This document shows, one piece after another, positions 35,872-43,795 of a stretch of DNA of 64,000 bases. The notes under the pieces were generated by a model that saw nothing but the letters and a program-made list of their open reading frames with translations, searched no databases and was not told where the DNA came from. How positions within the stretch are numbered: the stretch's first letter is position 1; each line of letters starts with the position of its first letter. A program made the position numbers and the translations under genes. The stretch covers positions 992,001 to 1,056,000 of the forward strand of contig NZ_FTPR01000001.1 of the NCBI RefSeq assembly GCF_900156505.1. The letters are read 5' to 3'. This DNA is from Yoonia rosea (GTDB taxonomy: Bacteria > Pseudomonadota > Alphaproteobacteria > Rhodobacterales > Rhodobacteraceae).

Positions 35872-35919
35872 ATGACACACGTCGTACTAATTGTGAGAAA
35901 CACGCGCATGGGCCGGTAA
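35872..35919 (+). CDS. ilvL: ilvBN leader peptide
   Basis: A 15-codon frame, MTHVVLIVRNTRMGR, preceded by AAAGGAACCCCG. Codons 4-8 are Val-Val-Leu-Ile-Val, an unbroken run of branched-chain amino acids. The stop at 35917-35919 is followed by an inverted repeat and then a strong terminator before ilvB. This is the classical attenuation layout: when branched-chain aminoacyl-tRNA is scarce, the ribosome stalls in the run and the terminator does not form. Confidence 0.88.
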   Translation: MTHVVLIVRNTRMGR

Positions 35920-35946
35920 CGGTAAATCCATAACGATCCCATGCGC
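35904..35946 (+). promoter_or_regulatory. Candidate antiterminator hairpin of the ilv attenuator
   Basis: GCGCATGGG (35904-35912), inside the end of the leader frame, pairs with CCCATGCGC (35938-35946). A ribosome at the leader stop would cover the left arm, while one stalled at the Val-Leu-Ile run would leave it free. The overlap with the terminator stem is only one base, so strict mutual exclusion is not proven. Confidence 0.6.
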
Positions 35947-35971
35947 CCCCGACACACTCGGGGGTTTTTTT
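35946..35971 (+). terminator. Attenuator terminator before ilvB
   Basis: CCCCCGA (35946-35952) pairs with TCGGGGG (35958-35964) across a 5-nt loop and is followed directly by seven T residues (35965-35971). Confidence 0.92.
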
Positions 35972-36010
35972 GTGACTAAAGAAACCAGATACGCGAAGGA
36001 CGCGAGACAG

Positions 36011-37765
36011 ATGACAAAGACCATGACGGGCGCAAAAATGGTTGTTCAAGCACTGATTGATCAGGGCGTGGACACAGTCTTTGGATACCCCGGTGGTGCG
36101 GTCCTACCGATCTATGACGAGATTTTTCAGCAAAACAGCATCAAACACGTGCTGGTGCGCCATGAACAAGGTGCGGTTCACGCCGCCGAAGGCTATGCCC
36201 GTTCAACCGGTAAACCCGGTGTGGCGCTGGTGACCTCCGGCCCGGGTGCGACCAATGCTGTGACAGGTCTGACCGATGCATTGATGGATAGCATTCCGAT
36301 TATCGTGCTGACCGGACAGGTACCGACCTTCATGATCGGCTCTGACGCGTTTCAGGAATGTGATACCGTGGGCATCACGCGGCCTTGTACGAAACATAAC
36401 TGGCTGGTGAAAGAGACCGACAAACTGTCGTCGGTCCTGCATGAGGCGTTCCATATTGCCACGTCCGGCCGCCCCGGACCTGTCGTGATCGACATTCCCA
36501 AGGACGTGCAGTTCGCCACCGGCAAATACACCGAGGCGCGGCAGGTCGAGACCCATTACAACCCGCAGGTCAAGGGTGACATGGAGATGATCACCGAACT
36601 GGCCGAGGCGATGGAAAAGGCCAAACGCCCTGTGTTCTATACTGGCGGTGGTGTCATCAACTCGGGTCCTGCGGCCAGCCAACTGCTCCGCGAACTGGTG
36701 GCCGAAACCGGTTTCCCGATCACATCCACGCTGATGGGTCTGGGCTGTTATCCCGCATCCGGTGACAACTGGCTGGGCATGCTGGGCATGCACGGGCTTT
36801 ATGAGGCCAATATGGCGATGCACGACTGCGATCTGATGATCAACATCGGCGCGCGTTTTGACGACCGCATCACAGGGCGGCTTGATGCCTTCAGCCCCGG
36901 TTCGACCAAGGCGCATATCGATATCGACGCATCCTCCATCAACAAGGTGATCAAGGTCGATATCCCGATTTTGGGTGACGTGGCCCATGTGCTGGAAGAC
37001 CTGCTGAACGTCTGGAAGGCGCGCGGTCGCAAGACCAACAAAGAGGCGGTCCAGAAATGGTGGGGCCAGATCAATGAGTGGCGCAAGGTCGATTGTCTGA
37101 AGTTCAAGCAAGAGGGCAAGGTGATTAAACCGCAATACGCCCTGTCGCGCCTGCAAGAGCTGACCAAGAACCACGACCGTTACATTTGCACCGAGGTGGG
37201 CCAGCACCAGATGTGGGCCGCGCAATACCTTGATTTCGAGGATCCGAACCGCTGGATGACGTCCGGTGGTCTGGGCACCATGGGATATGGGTTCCCTGCC
37301 TCGATCGGTGTGCAGATGGGCCATCCCGATGCGCTCGTCATCAACGTGGCGGGCGAAGCGTCATGGCTGATGAACATGCAGGAACTGGGTACGGCGATGC
37401 AGTACAAATTGCCCGTCAAACAGTTCATCCTGAACAATGAACGTCTGGGCATGGTGCGCCAGTGGCAAGAGTTGCTGCATGGTGAGCGTTATTCCTCCAG
37501 TTGGTCGGAATCGCTGCCGGATTTCGTGAAACTGGCCGAGGCGTTTGGGGCCAAAGGTATCATCTGTTCTGATCCCGATGATCTGGATGATGCGATCATG
37601 GAGATGCTGAACCACGATGGCCCTGTCTTGTTCGACTGTCTGGTGGAAAAGCACGAGAACTGCTTCCCGATGATCCCATCGGGCAAGCCGCATAACGAGA
37701 TGCTGCTGGGCGAAGGCGCGGATACGGCGAATGCAATCAAGTCTGATGGCGCGGTGATGGTGTAA
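36011..37765 (+). CDS. ilvB: Acetolactate synthase, large subunit
   Basis: A 584-residue ThDP enzyme that condenses two pyruvates to acetolactate, or pyruvate with 2-oxobutyrate, in valine, leucine and isoleucine synthesis. The catalytic Glu is in RHEQGAVHAAEGYARS. The ThDP/Mg motif reads AGEASWLMNMQEL...NN, with GEA in place of GDG, a variant seen in alphaproteobacterial IlvB. The start MTKTMTGAKMVVQAL at 36011 follows GGACGCGAGACAG; an in-frame GTG at 35972 lies right at the terminator and has no ribosome site. Confidence 0.96.
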   Translation: MTKTMTGAKMVVQALIDQGVDTVFGYPGGAVLPIYDEIFQQNSIKHVLVRHEQGAVHAAEGYARSTGKPGVALVTSGPGATNAVTGLTDALMDSIPIIVLTGQVPTFMIGSDAFQECDTVGITRPCTKHNWLVKETDKLSSVLHEAFHIATSGRPGPVVIDIPKDVQFATGKYTEARQVETHYNPQVKGDMEMITELAEAMEKAKRPVFYTGGGVINSGPAASQLLRELVAETGFPITSTLMGLGCYPASGDNWLGMLGMHGLYEANMAMHDCDLMINIGARFDDRITGRLDAFSPGSTKAHIDIDASSINKVIKVDIPILGDVAHVLEDLLNVWKARGRKTNKEAVQKWWGQINEWRKVDCLKFKQEGKVIKPQYALSRLQELTKNHDRYICTEVGQHQMWAAQYLDFEDPNRWMTSGGLGTMGYGFPASIGVQMGHPDALVINVAGEASWLMNMQELGTAMQYKLPVKQFILNNERLGMVRQWQELLHGERYSSSWSESLPDFVKLAEAFGAKGIICSDPDDLDDAIMEMLNHDGPVLFDCLVEKHENCFPMIPSGKPHNEMLLGEGADTANAIKSDGAVMV

Positions 37766-37813
37766 CGACCGCACTACGACCATTTCAAAGAACAACGAAA
37801 AAAGGGACATCGC

Positions 37814-38380
37814 ATGTCACCGCTCAAAATCAAAAAAGGCTCGACCAGCCATTCCGCCTATGACCTACGGCCCACCTTTTCCGACAAGGAAGAGCGGCAC
37901 ACGCTGGCGGTTCTTGTCGAAAACGAACCGGGGGTTCTGTCCCGTGTCATCGGGCTTTTCGCAGGCCGGGGCTATAACATCGACAGCCTGACCGTGGCGG
38001 AGGTGGACCATTTGGGCCACCGGTCGCGCATCACGATTGTCACCACCGGAACGCCGCAGACCATCGTTCAGATCAAGGCACAGCTGGGGCGGTTTGTGGA
38101 TGTGCACAAGGTCAATGACCTGACCGTTGAAGGCCCGTCTGTTGAGCGTGAACTGGCGCTTTTCAAGGTTCAGGGGACCGGCGAACACCGGATCGAGGCC
38201 ATTCGTCTGGCCGATATTTTCCGCGCAAATGTGGTCGATAGCACCTTGGAATCATTCGTTTTCGAGATCACAGGCACATCTGAAAAAATCGACGCTTTCG
38301 CCGAATTGATGCAGCCTTTGGGGCTGACTGAAATCGCGCGGACCGGTGTTGCGGCCCTGTCGCGCGGATCGGTCGCCTAA
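37814..38380 (+). CDS. ilvN: Acetolactate synthase, small regulatory subunit
   Basis: A 188-residue regulatory subunit that activates IlvB and confers valine feedback inhibition. The N-terminal ACT domain reads HTLAVLVENEPGVLSRVIGL followed by FAGRGYNIDSLTVAEV, and the C-terminal second domain contains DIFRANVVDSTLESFVFEITG. It follows ilvB by 48 bp with an AAAGGGA ribosome site and ends in two tandem hairpins. Length is slightly above the 160-170 typical form because of a short N-terminal extension. Confidence 0.95.
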   Translation: MSPLKIKKGSTSHSAYDLRPTFSDKEERHTLAVLVENEPGVLSRVIGLFAGRGYNIDSLTVAEVDHLGHRSRITIVTTGTPQTIVQIKAQLGRFVDVHKVNDLTVEGPSVERELALFKVQGTGEHRIEAIRLADIFRANVVDSTLESFVFEITGTSEKIDAFAELMQPLGLTEIARTGVAALSRGSVA

Positions 38381-38387
38381 GCGCAAT

Positions 38388-38458
38388 CCCTCGCGCCCGA
38401 TTGGGGCCTGACGCGAGGGACGCGTCATTGCGCCGTATCAGAGGCTGACACGGCGCAA
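38388..38458. terminator. Tandem hairpins between convergent ilvN and EF-hand gene
   Basis: CCCTCGCG (38388-38395) pairs with CGCGAGGG (38412-38419). TTGCGCCGT (38428-38436) pairs with ACGGCGCAA (38450-38458). Both stems are perfect and lie between two convergent stop codons, so one may serve each strand. Confidence 0.7.
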
Positions 38459-38465
38459 CGTGACC

Positions 38466-38708
38466 TTATGCTGGCAGCAGGCCAGCGTCTGTCGCCGCGG
38501 CAATCTCGTCCGCGTCCAGCAGGCCGTCACCCGATGTATCGAGCGCCGAGAAATCATCTTCGGACATTTCAGGCATCACAGCCTGAACTTCCGGATAGCT
38601 GTACATACCGTCGCCGTTGATATCGATATCGGCGCTTTGGGCAAAGCCGGGAACAGCCAGCGCGGTGAGGACAGCAATTGGTGCAATCAGCTTAAGTGTA
38701 CGTGTCAT
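38466..38708 (-). CDS. Small secreted EF-hand protein
   Basis: An 80-residue protein with a signal peptide (MTRTLKLIAPIAVLTALAVP, cut near FAQS) followed by two EF-hand loops, DINGDGMYSYPE and DTSGDGLLDADE. Both loops keep Asp or Asn at positions 1, 3 and 5 and Glu at 12, so calcium binding is expected. The mature protein is very acidic. The ATG has AGGAGAACGAAAA upstream. The partner or role is unknown. A Ca/Na antiporter gene lies about 3 kb away but is not in the same operon. Confidence 0.85.
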   Translation of the reverse strand: MTRTLKLIAPIAVLTALAVPGFAQSADIDINGDGMYSYPEVQAVMPEMSEDDFSALDTSGDGLLDADEIAAATDAGLLPA

Positions 38709-39040
38709 TTTTTCGTTCTCCTATAAGGACATGAAGAAGGCTTTGCTGCCTTCACCGTCACATTTGGTCGTCTTTGCCCCACCATTCCATAGGCACCTTG
38801 CAAAAGACAGGTTTGCAGCGCCGTTGCGCCAAATTCTGTGTCAGTGATGCGCAAAAGCACGCTGACAATCCGGCCCCGCAAAGCCACCGGCAATACATCA
38901 CCTAAGCACGCTGCGCGAAATGGCAATCTTTGGCGCAAGGCGGGCCCGCAATGTCGCTGCGAGAAAATCCGCCGTCGCGGTCAGGCAGAATCTTTTCCGC
39001 GTCCCCGTGCTAGGCTTTGGGCAGCATGAGGATGTGACAG
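38709..39040. other. Divergent promoter region, no gene recognised
   Basis: About 330 bp between the EF-hand gene and the Rieske oxygenase gene, which are divergent. Frames in this stretch lack a ribosome site and domain. No palindrome longer than 7 bp stood out. Confidence 0.45.
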
Positions 39041-40195
39041 ATGGCCCAAGACCTTTCCCTGCAGACACTGGACGCGGTGCAACGCCCGATCGAAACCGCG
39101 CATGGGCTGCCAAATGCGCATTACATCGACCCTGCAGTGTTCGAGATCGAAAAGCAGGCTGTGCTTTGTGCCAATTGGGCCGGCCTTGCCGTTGCTGCAG
39201 AGGTGCCCGAAGCGGGCGATGCGAAACCGATGGAATTTCTGGGCATGCCGCTTTTGCTGGTGCGCGACCGCGCGGGTCAGGTCCGCGTCTTCCAGAATAT
39301 CTGCCGCCATCGTGGCATGATCCTTGTCGCAGAGCCCCGCAAGATCGAAGGCGCGATCCGCTGCCCCTATCATTCGTGGTGCTATTCGACCGAAGGCAAA
39401 CTTGTTTCGACCCCGCATGTAGGCGGCCCGGGTCACAACACCCATGAGGCGATCGACAAATCCCTGCTCGGGCTGATCGAGGTCCGCAGCCATATCTGGT
39501 TTGACACCGTCTTTATCAACATCAGCGGCGATGCCGCCCCCTTTGAAGAGGTTCACGCCGATCTGATCGCCCGCTGGTCTGCCTTTCACCAACCGATGTA
39601 TCACGGTGGGGCGGACAGCACCTTTACCCTTGATGTCAAAACCAACTGGAAACTGGCGGTCGAGAATTACTGCGAGAGCTATCACCTGCCGTGGGTCCAT
39701 CCGGGCCTGAACAGCTATTCGCGGTTGGAGGATCACTACAACATCAACGAAAAAGGCAAATTCTCCGGGCAAGGCACGCTGGTTTACCGGCAACTGACGG
39801 GTGACGATGGCACAGTGTTTCCCGATTTTGCGGGGCTTGACGCGCAATGGACCGAAGGCGGCGAATATCTGACGGTCTTTCCCAACGTCCTGCTGGGTGT
39901 GCAGCGTGACCATACCTTCGTGATCGTGCTGGAGCCCATCAGCCACGCGCAGACGCGCGAGCATATCCACCTTTACTATGCCGCACCGCAGACCGATGAC
40001 GCCTTGCGCGCAAAGAACGCAGCGCAATGGAAGGTGGTCTTCGAGGAAGATATTTTCGTGGTCGAAGGCATGCAAAAGGGGCGATACGCGCCCGGTTTTG
40101 ACGGTGGCCGGTTTAGCCCTGCGATGGATGGCCCCACCCATTGCTTCCACGATTGGGTGGCGGGCAGGATCGCGGCACATCTTTCCGCGCCATGA
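39041..40195 (+). CDS. Rieske non-heme iron oxygenase, alpha subunit
   Basis: A 384-residue ring-hydroxylating oxygenase subunit. The Rieske [2Fe-2S] ligands are Cys88 and His90 in NICRHRG and Cys108 and His111 in RCPYHSW. The mononuclear iron ligands His215 and His220 lie in ENYCESYHLPWVHPG. The type is closest to choline- or glycine-betaine-monooxygenase-like single-component alpha subunits. No ferredoxin reductase gene is adjacent, so electrons must come from elsewhere. The substrate is unknown. Its stop overlaps the next small gene in ATGA. Confidence 0.9.
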   Translation: MAQDLSLQTLDAVQRPIETAHGLPNAHYIDPAVFEIEKQAVLCANWAGLAVAAEVPEAGDAKPMEFLGMPLLLVRDRAGQVRVFQNICRHRGMILVAEPRKIEGAIRCPYHSWCYSTEGKLVSTPHVGGPGHNTHEAIDKSLLGLIEVRSHIWFDTVFINISGDAAPFEEVHADLIARWSAFHQPMYHGGADSTFTLDVKTNWKLAVENYCESYHLPWVHPGLNSYSRLEDHYNINEKGKFSGQGTLVYRQLTGDDGTVFPDFAGLDAQWTEGGEYLTVFPNVLLGVQRDHTFVIVLEPISHAQTREHIHLYYAAPQTDDALRAKNAAQWKVVFEEDIFVVEGMQKGRYAPGFDGGRFSPAMDGPTHCFHDWVAGRIAAHLSAP

Positions 40196-40401
40196 CGCCA
40201 CTCCAAGATCGCCTGCTTGCCGCACACGCCCGCGACGACCGCGCGGCGCTGGTTGGACTTTATACCGAAGCGGCGGATGCGGCCCCTGATCTGAATGCGG
40301 CCTGTTTCTACCTGACACACGCCTACATCTACGCGCTTGAAAAAGGTGATCCCGCCGCAGAGCAACTTTATCACCGCCTGAAGGCGCAAGGGCGCGTCTA
40401 G
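40192..40401 (+). CDS. Small helical protein coupled to the Rieske oxygenase gene
   Basis: A 69-residue protein starting MTPLQDRLLAAHARDDRAA at ATG 40192, overlapping the oxygenase stop by 4 bp. It reads as two or three helices with TPR-like spacing (LVGLYTEAADAAPDLNAACF and YIYALEKGDPAAEQLYHRL). No known family. The coupling suggests a role linked to the oxygenase, which is inference. The frame is open for 17 codons further upstream inside the oxygenase gene, but the overlap start is the natural one. Confidence 0.7.
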   Translation: MTPLQDRLLAAHARDDRAALVGLYTEAADAAPDLNAACFYLTHAYIYALEKGDPAAEQLYHRLKAQGRV

Positions 40402-40460
40402 CCCCTTGCCCCTGCCCGCCCTTCACCCCAGTTTAGGGGCAGGCAAGACAGGACAAACAC

Positions 40461-41402
40461 ATGGCACCCCGCAAGATCATCATCGACACCGACCCCGGAC
40501 AGGACGACGCCGTCGCCATCCTGCTCGCCCTCGCATCGCCCGAGGATATCGAGGTGCTGGGGATCACGGCAGTGGCGGGCAACGTGCCCCTGCCCCTGAC
40601 CGAAAAGAACGCGCGGATTGTCTGTGAACTGGCAGGCAAGCCCGAGACCAAGGTCTTTGCGGGCTGCGATGCACCCATGAAACGCAAGCTGGTCACGGCC
40701 GAGCATGTCCACGGCAAGACCGGACTTGATGGCCCGCAGATGGACGACCCCACGATGCCCTTGCGAGAGCAGCACGCGGTGGATTTCATTATTGAGACTT
40801 TGCGCAACGAACCCAGCGGCACTGTCACCCTCTGCCCCATCGGCCCGCTGACCAATATTGCAACCGCCTTTGAACGTGCCCCCGATATTATTAAACGCGT
40901 GCAGGAAATTGTCCTGATGGGCGGTGCCTATTTCGAGGTGGGCAACATCACCCCCACCGCCGAATTCAACATCTATGTCGATCCCGAGGCCGCCAAAATC
41001 GTCTTTGGCGCGGGCGCGCCGCTGGTCGTGATGCCGCTGGATGTGACGCATAAGGCGCTGACCACGCACAACCGCATTGATGCCTTCCGTTCCATGCACA
41101 CCAAAGTCGGCGATATGGTCGCCGCATGGACCGATTTCTTCGAACGCTTCGATATGGAGAAATACGGGTCCGAAGGCGCCCCGCTGCACGACCCCTGCAC
41201 CATCGCCTATCTGATCGAACCGCAGTTGTTTGCAGGGCGTCACATCAACGTCGAGATTGAGACCGAAAGCCCGCTTACCCTTGGTATGACCGTGGCCGAC
41301 TGGTGGCGCGTGACAGACCGCCCCGCCAATGCACTGTTCATGAAGGATGTCGACACCTCTGGGTTTTTTGCGCTGCTGGCGGCGCGTCTGGCGCGGCTGT
41401 AA
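40461..41402 (+). CDS. Nucleoside hydrolase (IUNH family)
   Basis: A 313-residue inosine-uridine-preferring-type nucleoside hydrolase that cleaves the N-glycosidic bond to yield ribose and base. The calcium-binding motif IIDTDPGQDDAVA is at residues 6-18, followed by VAGNVPLPLTEKNA. EFNIYVDPEAAK and the C-terminal LHDPCTIAYLI with its conserved Asp complete the site. Substrate (purine, pyrimidine or ribosyl analogue) is not predictable. Its stop TAA shares a base with the selO start (TAATG), so the two are coupled. Confidence 0.94.
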   Translation: MAPRKIIIDTDPGQDDAVAILLALASPEDIEVLGITAVAGNVPLPLTEKNARIVCELAGKPETKVFAGCDAPMKRKLVTAEHVHGKTGLDGPQMDDPTMPLREQHAVDFIIETLRNEPSGTVTLCPIGPLTNIATAFERAPDIIKRVQEIVLMGGAYFEVGNITPTAEFNIYVDPEAAKIVFGAGAPLVVMPLDVTHKALTTHNRIDAFRSMHTKVGDMVAAWTDFFERFDMEKYGSEGAPLHDPCTIAYLIEPQLFAGRHINVEIETESPLTLGMTVADWWRVTDRPANALFMKDVDTSGFFALLAARLARL

Positions 41403-42817
41403 TGCGTATTCCTTTTGACAATTCCTATGCGCAATTGCCGCCACAGATGTACACGGCGCAACTGCCGACACCGGTGAAAGCCCCACAGGTGATTGCAACA
41501 AATGCGGCGCTCGCCACGATCCTCGGGATTGATCCTGCTGATCTGGCCGCACCGGATGCCGCACAGGTCTTTGCAGGCAACCATATCCCCGACGGGGCCG
41601 CCCCGCTTGCGCAGGTCTATGCCGGTCACCAATTCGGCAACTGGAACCCGCAGCTGGGCGACGGGCGCGCGGTGCTTTTGGGTGAAGTTGTGGGCACAGA
41701 CGGTATCCGCCGCGATATCCAGCTCAAGGGCGCTGGCCCCACACCCTATTCACGCAGCGGCGACGGGCGCGCGTGGCTGGGGCCTGTGATGCGTGAATAC
41801 CTTGTCTCCGAGGCCATGCATGCAATGGGCGTGCCCACAACCCGCGCGCTGGCCGCTGTGACCACCGGCGAAGACGTCTACCGCGAAGAACGCCTGCCCG
41901 GTGCTGTGATCGCCCGCGTTGCCCAAAGCCATATCCGTGTCGGCACATTTCAGTTCTTCGCCAGCCGTGGCGATATGCAGGCGCTGCAAGCGCTGACCGA
42001 CCACGTCATTGCGCGGCATTATCCCGACGCCAGCGGCCCTGCTGAACTCCTCGATCTGGTGATCGCGCGCTATGCGAAGCTGATCGCGCAATGGATGGGG
42101 TTGGGGTTCATCCACGGGGTGATGAACACTGATAACGTTTCGATCGCGGGCGAGACCATTGATTACGGGCCTTGCGCCTTCATGGACGGGTTCCACCCCG
42201 ACAGCGTGTTCAGCGCAATCGACCAATACGGGCGCTACGCCTATTCCAACCAGCCCGGAATTGGCGCGTGGAACATGGCGCAGTTTGCAACAGCGCTGAT
42301 CCCCCTGATGCCGGACCGTGATGCGGCGATTGAGGATTTCACGTCCGCCGTGCACCGGATGCCCGCGCTCTATGAAGAGGCATGGCTGTCGGTCTTTGGT
42401 GCCAAACTGGGGATTGCTGATCCTCAGGGAGATGACCGCGCGCTGATCACTGACCTGCTGGATCTGATGGCCAAAGATGGCGCGGATTTTACCAATACAT
42501 TCGCCAATCTGGACGCAGCCCATGCGCGCGATCAATTCATCGACCGTGATGCCTTTGATGCGTGGGCCGCGCGGTGGCAAACCCGCAAATCAGCCGGTGC
42601 CGCGCAAATCATGGCGCAGGCCAACCCGCAGATCATCCCGCGCAACCACCGCGTGGAAGAGGTCATTCAGGCAGGCCGCACAGGCGACTATGCGCCGTTC
42701 CACGCGCTACTGGCGGCAGTGACAGCACCCTACGCGCCGCTGACCGACACCACCGCAAAATTCGCGCGCGCGCCCAGCAAGGACGAAATGGTTACACGGA
42801 CGTTCTGCGGGACCTAG
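41402..42817 (+). CDS. selO: Protein adenylyltransferase SelO
   Basis: A 471-residue pseudokinase of the SelO/YdiU family, which transfers AMP from ATP to Ser, Thr or Tyr on proteins under redox control. Family blocks are QVYAGHQFGNWNPQLGDGRA, IQLKGAGPTPYSRSGDGRAW, FIHGVMNTDNVSIAG with the metal-binding residues, and YGPCAFMDGFHPD. The start MRIPFDNSYAQLPP at 41402 overlaps the hydrolase stop. The C-terminus is a cysteine-containing FCGT, where many relatives have selenocysteine or cysteine. It overlaps the convergent DMT gene by 26 bp. Confidence 0.94.
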   Translation: MRIPFDNSYAQLPPQMYTAQLPTPVKAPQVIATNAALATILGIDPADLAAPDAAQVFAGNHIPDGAAPLAQVYAGHQFGNWNPQLGDGRAVLLGEVVGTDGIRRDIQLKGAGPTPYSRSGDGRAWLGPVMREYLVSEAMHAMGVPTTRALAAVTTGEDVYREERLPGAVIARVAQSHIRVGTFQFFASRGDMQALQALTDHVIARHYPDASGPAELLDLVIARYAKLIAQWMGLGFIHGVMNTDNVSIAGETIDYGPCAFMDGFHPDSVFSAIDQYGRYAYSNQPGIGAWNMAQFATALIPLMPDRDAAIEDFTSAVHRMPALYEEAWLSVFGAKLGIADPQGDDRALITDLLDLMAKDGADFTNTFANLDAAHARDQFIDRDAFDAWAARWQTRKSAGAAQIMAQANPQIIPRNHRVEEVIQAGRTGDYAPFHALLAAVTAPYAPLTDTTAKFARAPSKDEMVTRTFCGT

Positions 42818-43688
42818 GCCGGTTCACCATCAAGATCCCGATGGCGACAAGGATCAGGGCCATGATCAGATTGGGCCCCACCTCTTCGCCCAGCAACAAC
42901 CAGCCAAGCGCCACCGTCAGCACCGGTGACAGAAAGCTGAACGAGGCGACACCGGAGGCCGGGTAGATCGACAAGAGCCAGAGCCAGAAAATAAAGCCCG
43001 CACTCACCACCACAACGATCTGGAAGGCAAGCCCTGCGATGTGGATGGGTGCAATGTCACGGATCAAAGGGCCGAAAAACAGTGCGGCAAAAAGCAACAG
43101 CGGCGCTGACACGCCAACCTGCCACATCAACTGGATTTCGGGGCGCACCCGCGATAGCGACGAGGCTTTGGCGATCATCGCTGTGACGGCCCAACCGATT
43201 GCAGCCCCCAAAGCCGCCAGATCGCCCCAGAAACTGCCCACGCCATCATCGCGCGTCAGGATCGCCACCGCCACCCCCGCAAGAGCGAGCCCGAGGCCAA
43301 CCGCTTTGAGTGGCGTGATCTTGTCATCGGGCATGATGAAATGCGCCATGATCGCAAGCCAGACTGGCATCGAATAAAAGATCACAGACGCGCGGCTGAC
43401 GGCCGTCAGATCAAGGGCCACAAAGAGACACAGAAACTCAAAGGCAAAGACGCAACCAACAGCAAAACCCGCCATCCGCGTGCCTTTTTCAAAGCGCAAG
43501 GGAATGCCGCGCCAGCGCAGCCAGAGCCAGATACAGACAACTGCCCCTGCCGAACGAAGCCCTGCAAAGAACACAGGCTGCAACCCGCCGTTGGTGACTT
43601 TGATGACCACCTGATTAAAGGCCAGCAACAACGCAAAACTTGTGAGTGCCACCGCACCGAACAGATCAATCTGGGATTTCTTTTCCAT
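42792..43688 (-). CDS. DMT family transporter (EamA)
   Basis: A 298-residue membrane protein with ten predicted helices arranged as two EamA repeats. Repeat 1 includes LAFNQVVIKVTNGGLQPVFF and repeat 2 ends FSFLSPVLTVALGWLLLGEEV, both typical of drug/metabolite exporters of this superfamily. The substrate is unknown. Its 3' end overlaps the 3' end of selO by 26 bp on the opposite strand. A copy of the 33-bp intergenic repeat lies just upstream of its start codon. Confidence 0.92.
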   Translation of the reverse strand: MEKKSQIDLFGAVALTSFALLLAFNQVVIKVTNGGLQPVFFAGLRSAGAVVCIWLWLRWRGIPLRFEKGTRMAGFAVGCVFAFEFLCLFVALDLTAVSRASVIFYSMPVWLAIMAHFIMPDDKITPLKAVGLGLALAGVAVAILTRDDGVGSFWGDLAALGAAIGWAVTAMIAKASSLSRVRPEIQLMWQVGVSAPLLLFAALFFGPLIRDIAPIHIAGLAFQIVVVVSAGFIFWLWLLSIYPASGVASFSFLSPVLTVALGWLLLGEEVGPNLIMALILVAIGILMVNRPRSRRTSV

Positions 43689-43737
43689 CCGCGCAGATCA
43701 TGCGCGCATCGCCCCCATGTCAAGCGAAACCCGTGGA

Positions 43738-43770
43738 CTTTCCATGTCCCTTCAAACTTCCGCCGGAGGC
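43738..43770 (+). repeat. Dispersed 33-bp intergenic repeat, copy 2
   Basis: CTTTCCATGTCC, two variable bases, then TCAAACTTCCGCCGGAGGC, identical to 18799-18831 except at the two variable positions. It lies between the DUF3179 stop and the DMT gene start, on the strand opposite to transcription. Confidence 0.75.
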
Positions 43771-43795
43771 AGCAATCGCAAAGACCGGTGCAAGG

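Noticed and set aside
34807..35880. Open frame of 357 codons antisense to the Ca/Na antiporter gene
   Set aside because: The sense frame has both alpha-repeats. The antisense protein is a Gln-, Asp- and Arg-rich shadow.
35850..35916. Pairing of CCGGCC (35850-35855) with GGCCGG (35911-35916) as part of the ilv attenuator
   Set aside because: If the promoter at 35821-35849 is right, the left arm would lie upstream of the transcript start, so it could not be in the RNA.
38981..40426. Open frame of 481 codons antisense to the Rieske oxygenase gene
   Set aside because: The oxygenase frame has all metal ligands. The antisense frame covers both the oxygenase and the small gene after it and shows no recognisable fold.
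40398..41564. Open frame of 388 codons antisense to the nucleoside hydrolase gene
   Set aside because: The sense gene has its calcium motif and normal length. The antisense frame is a compositional shadow.
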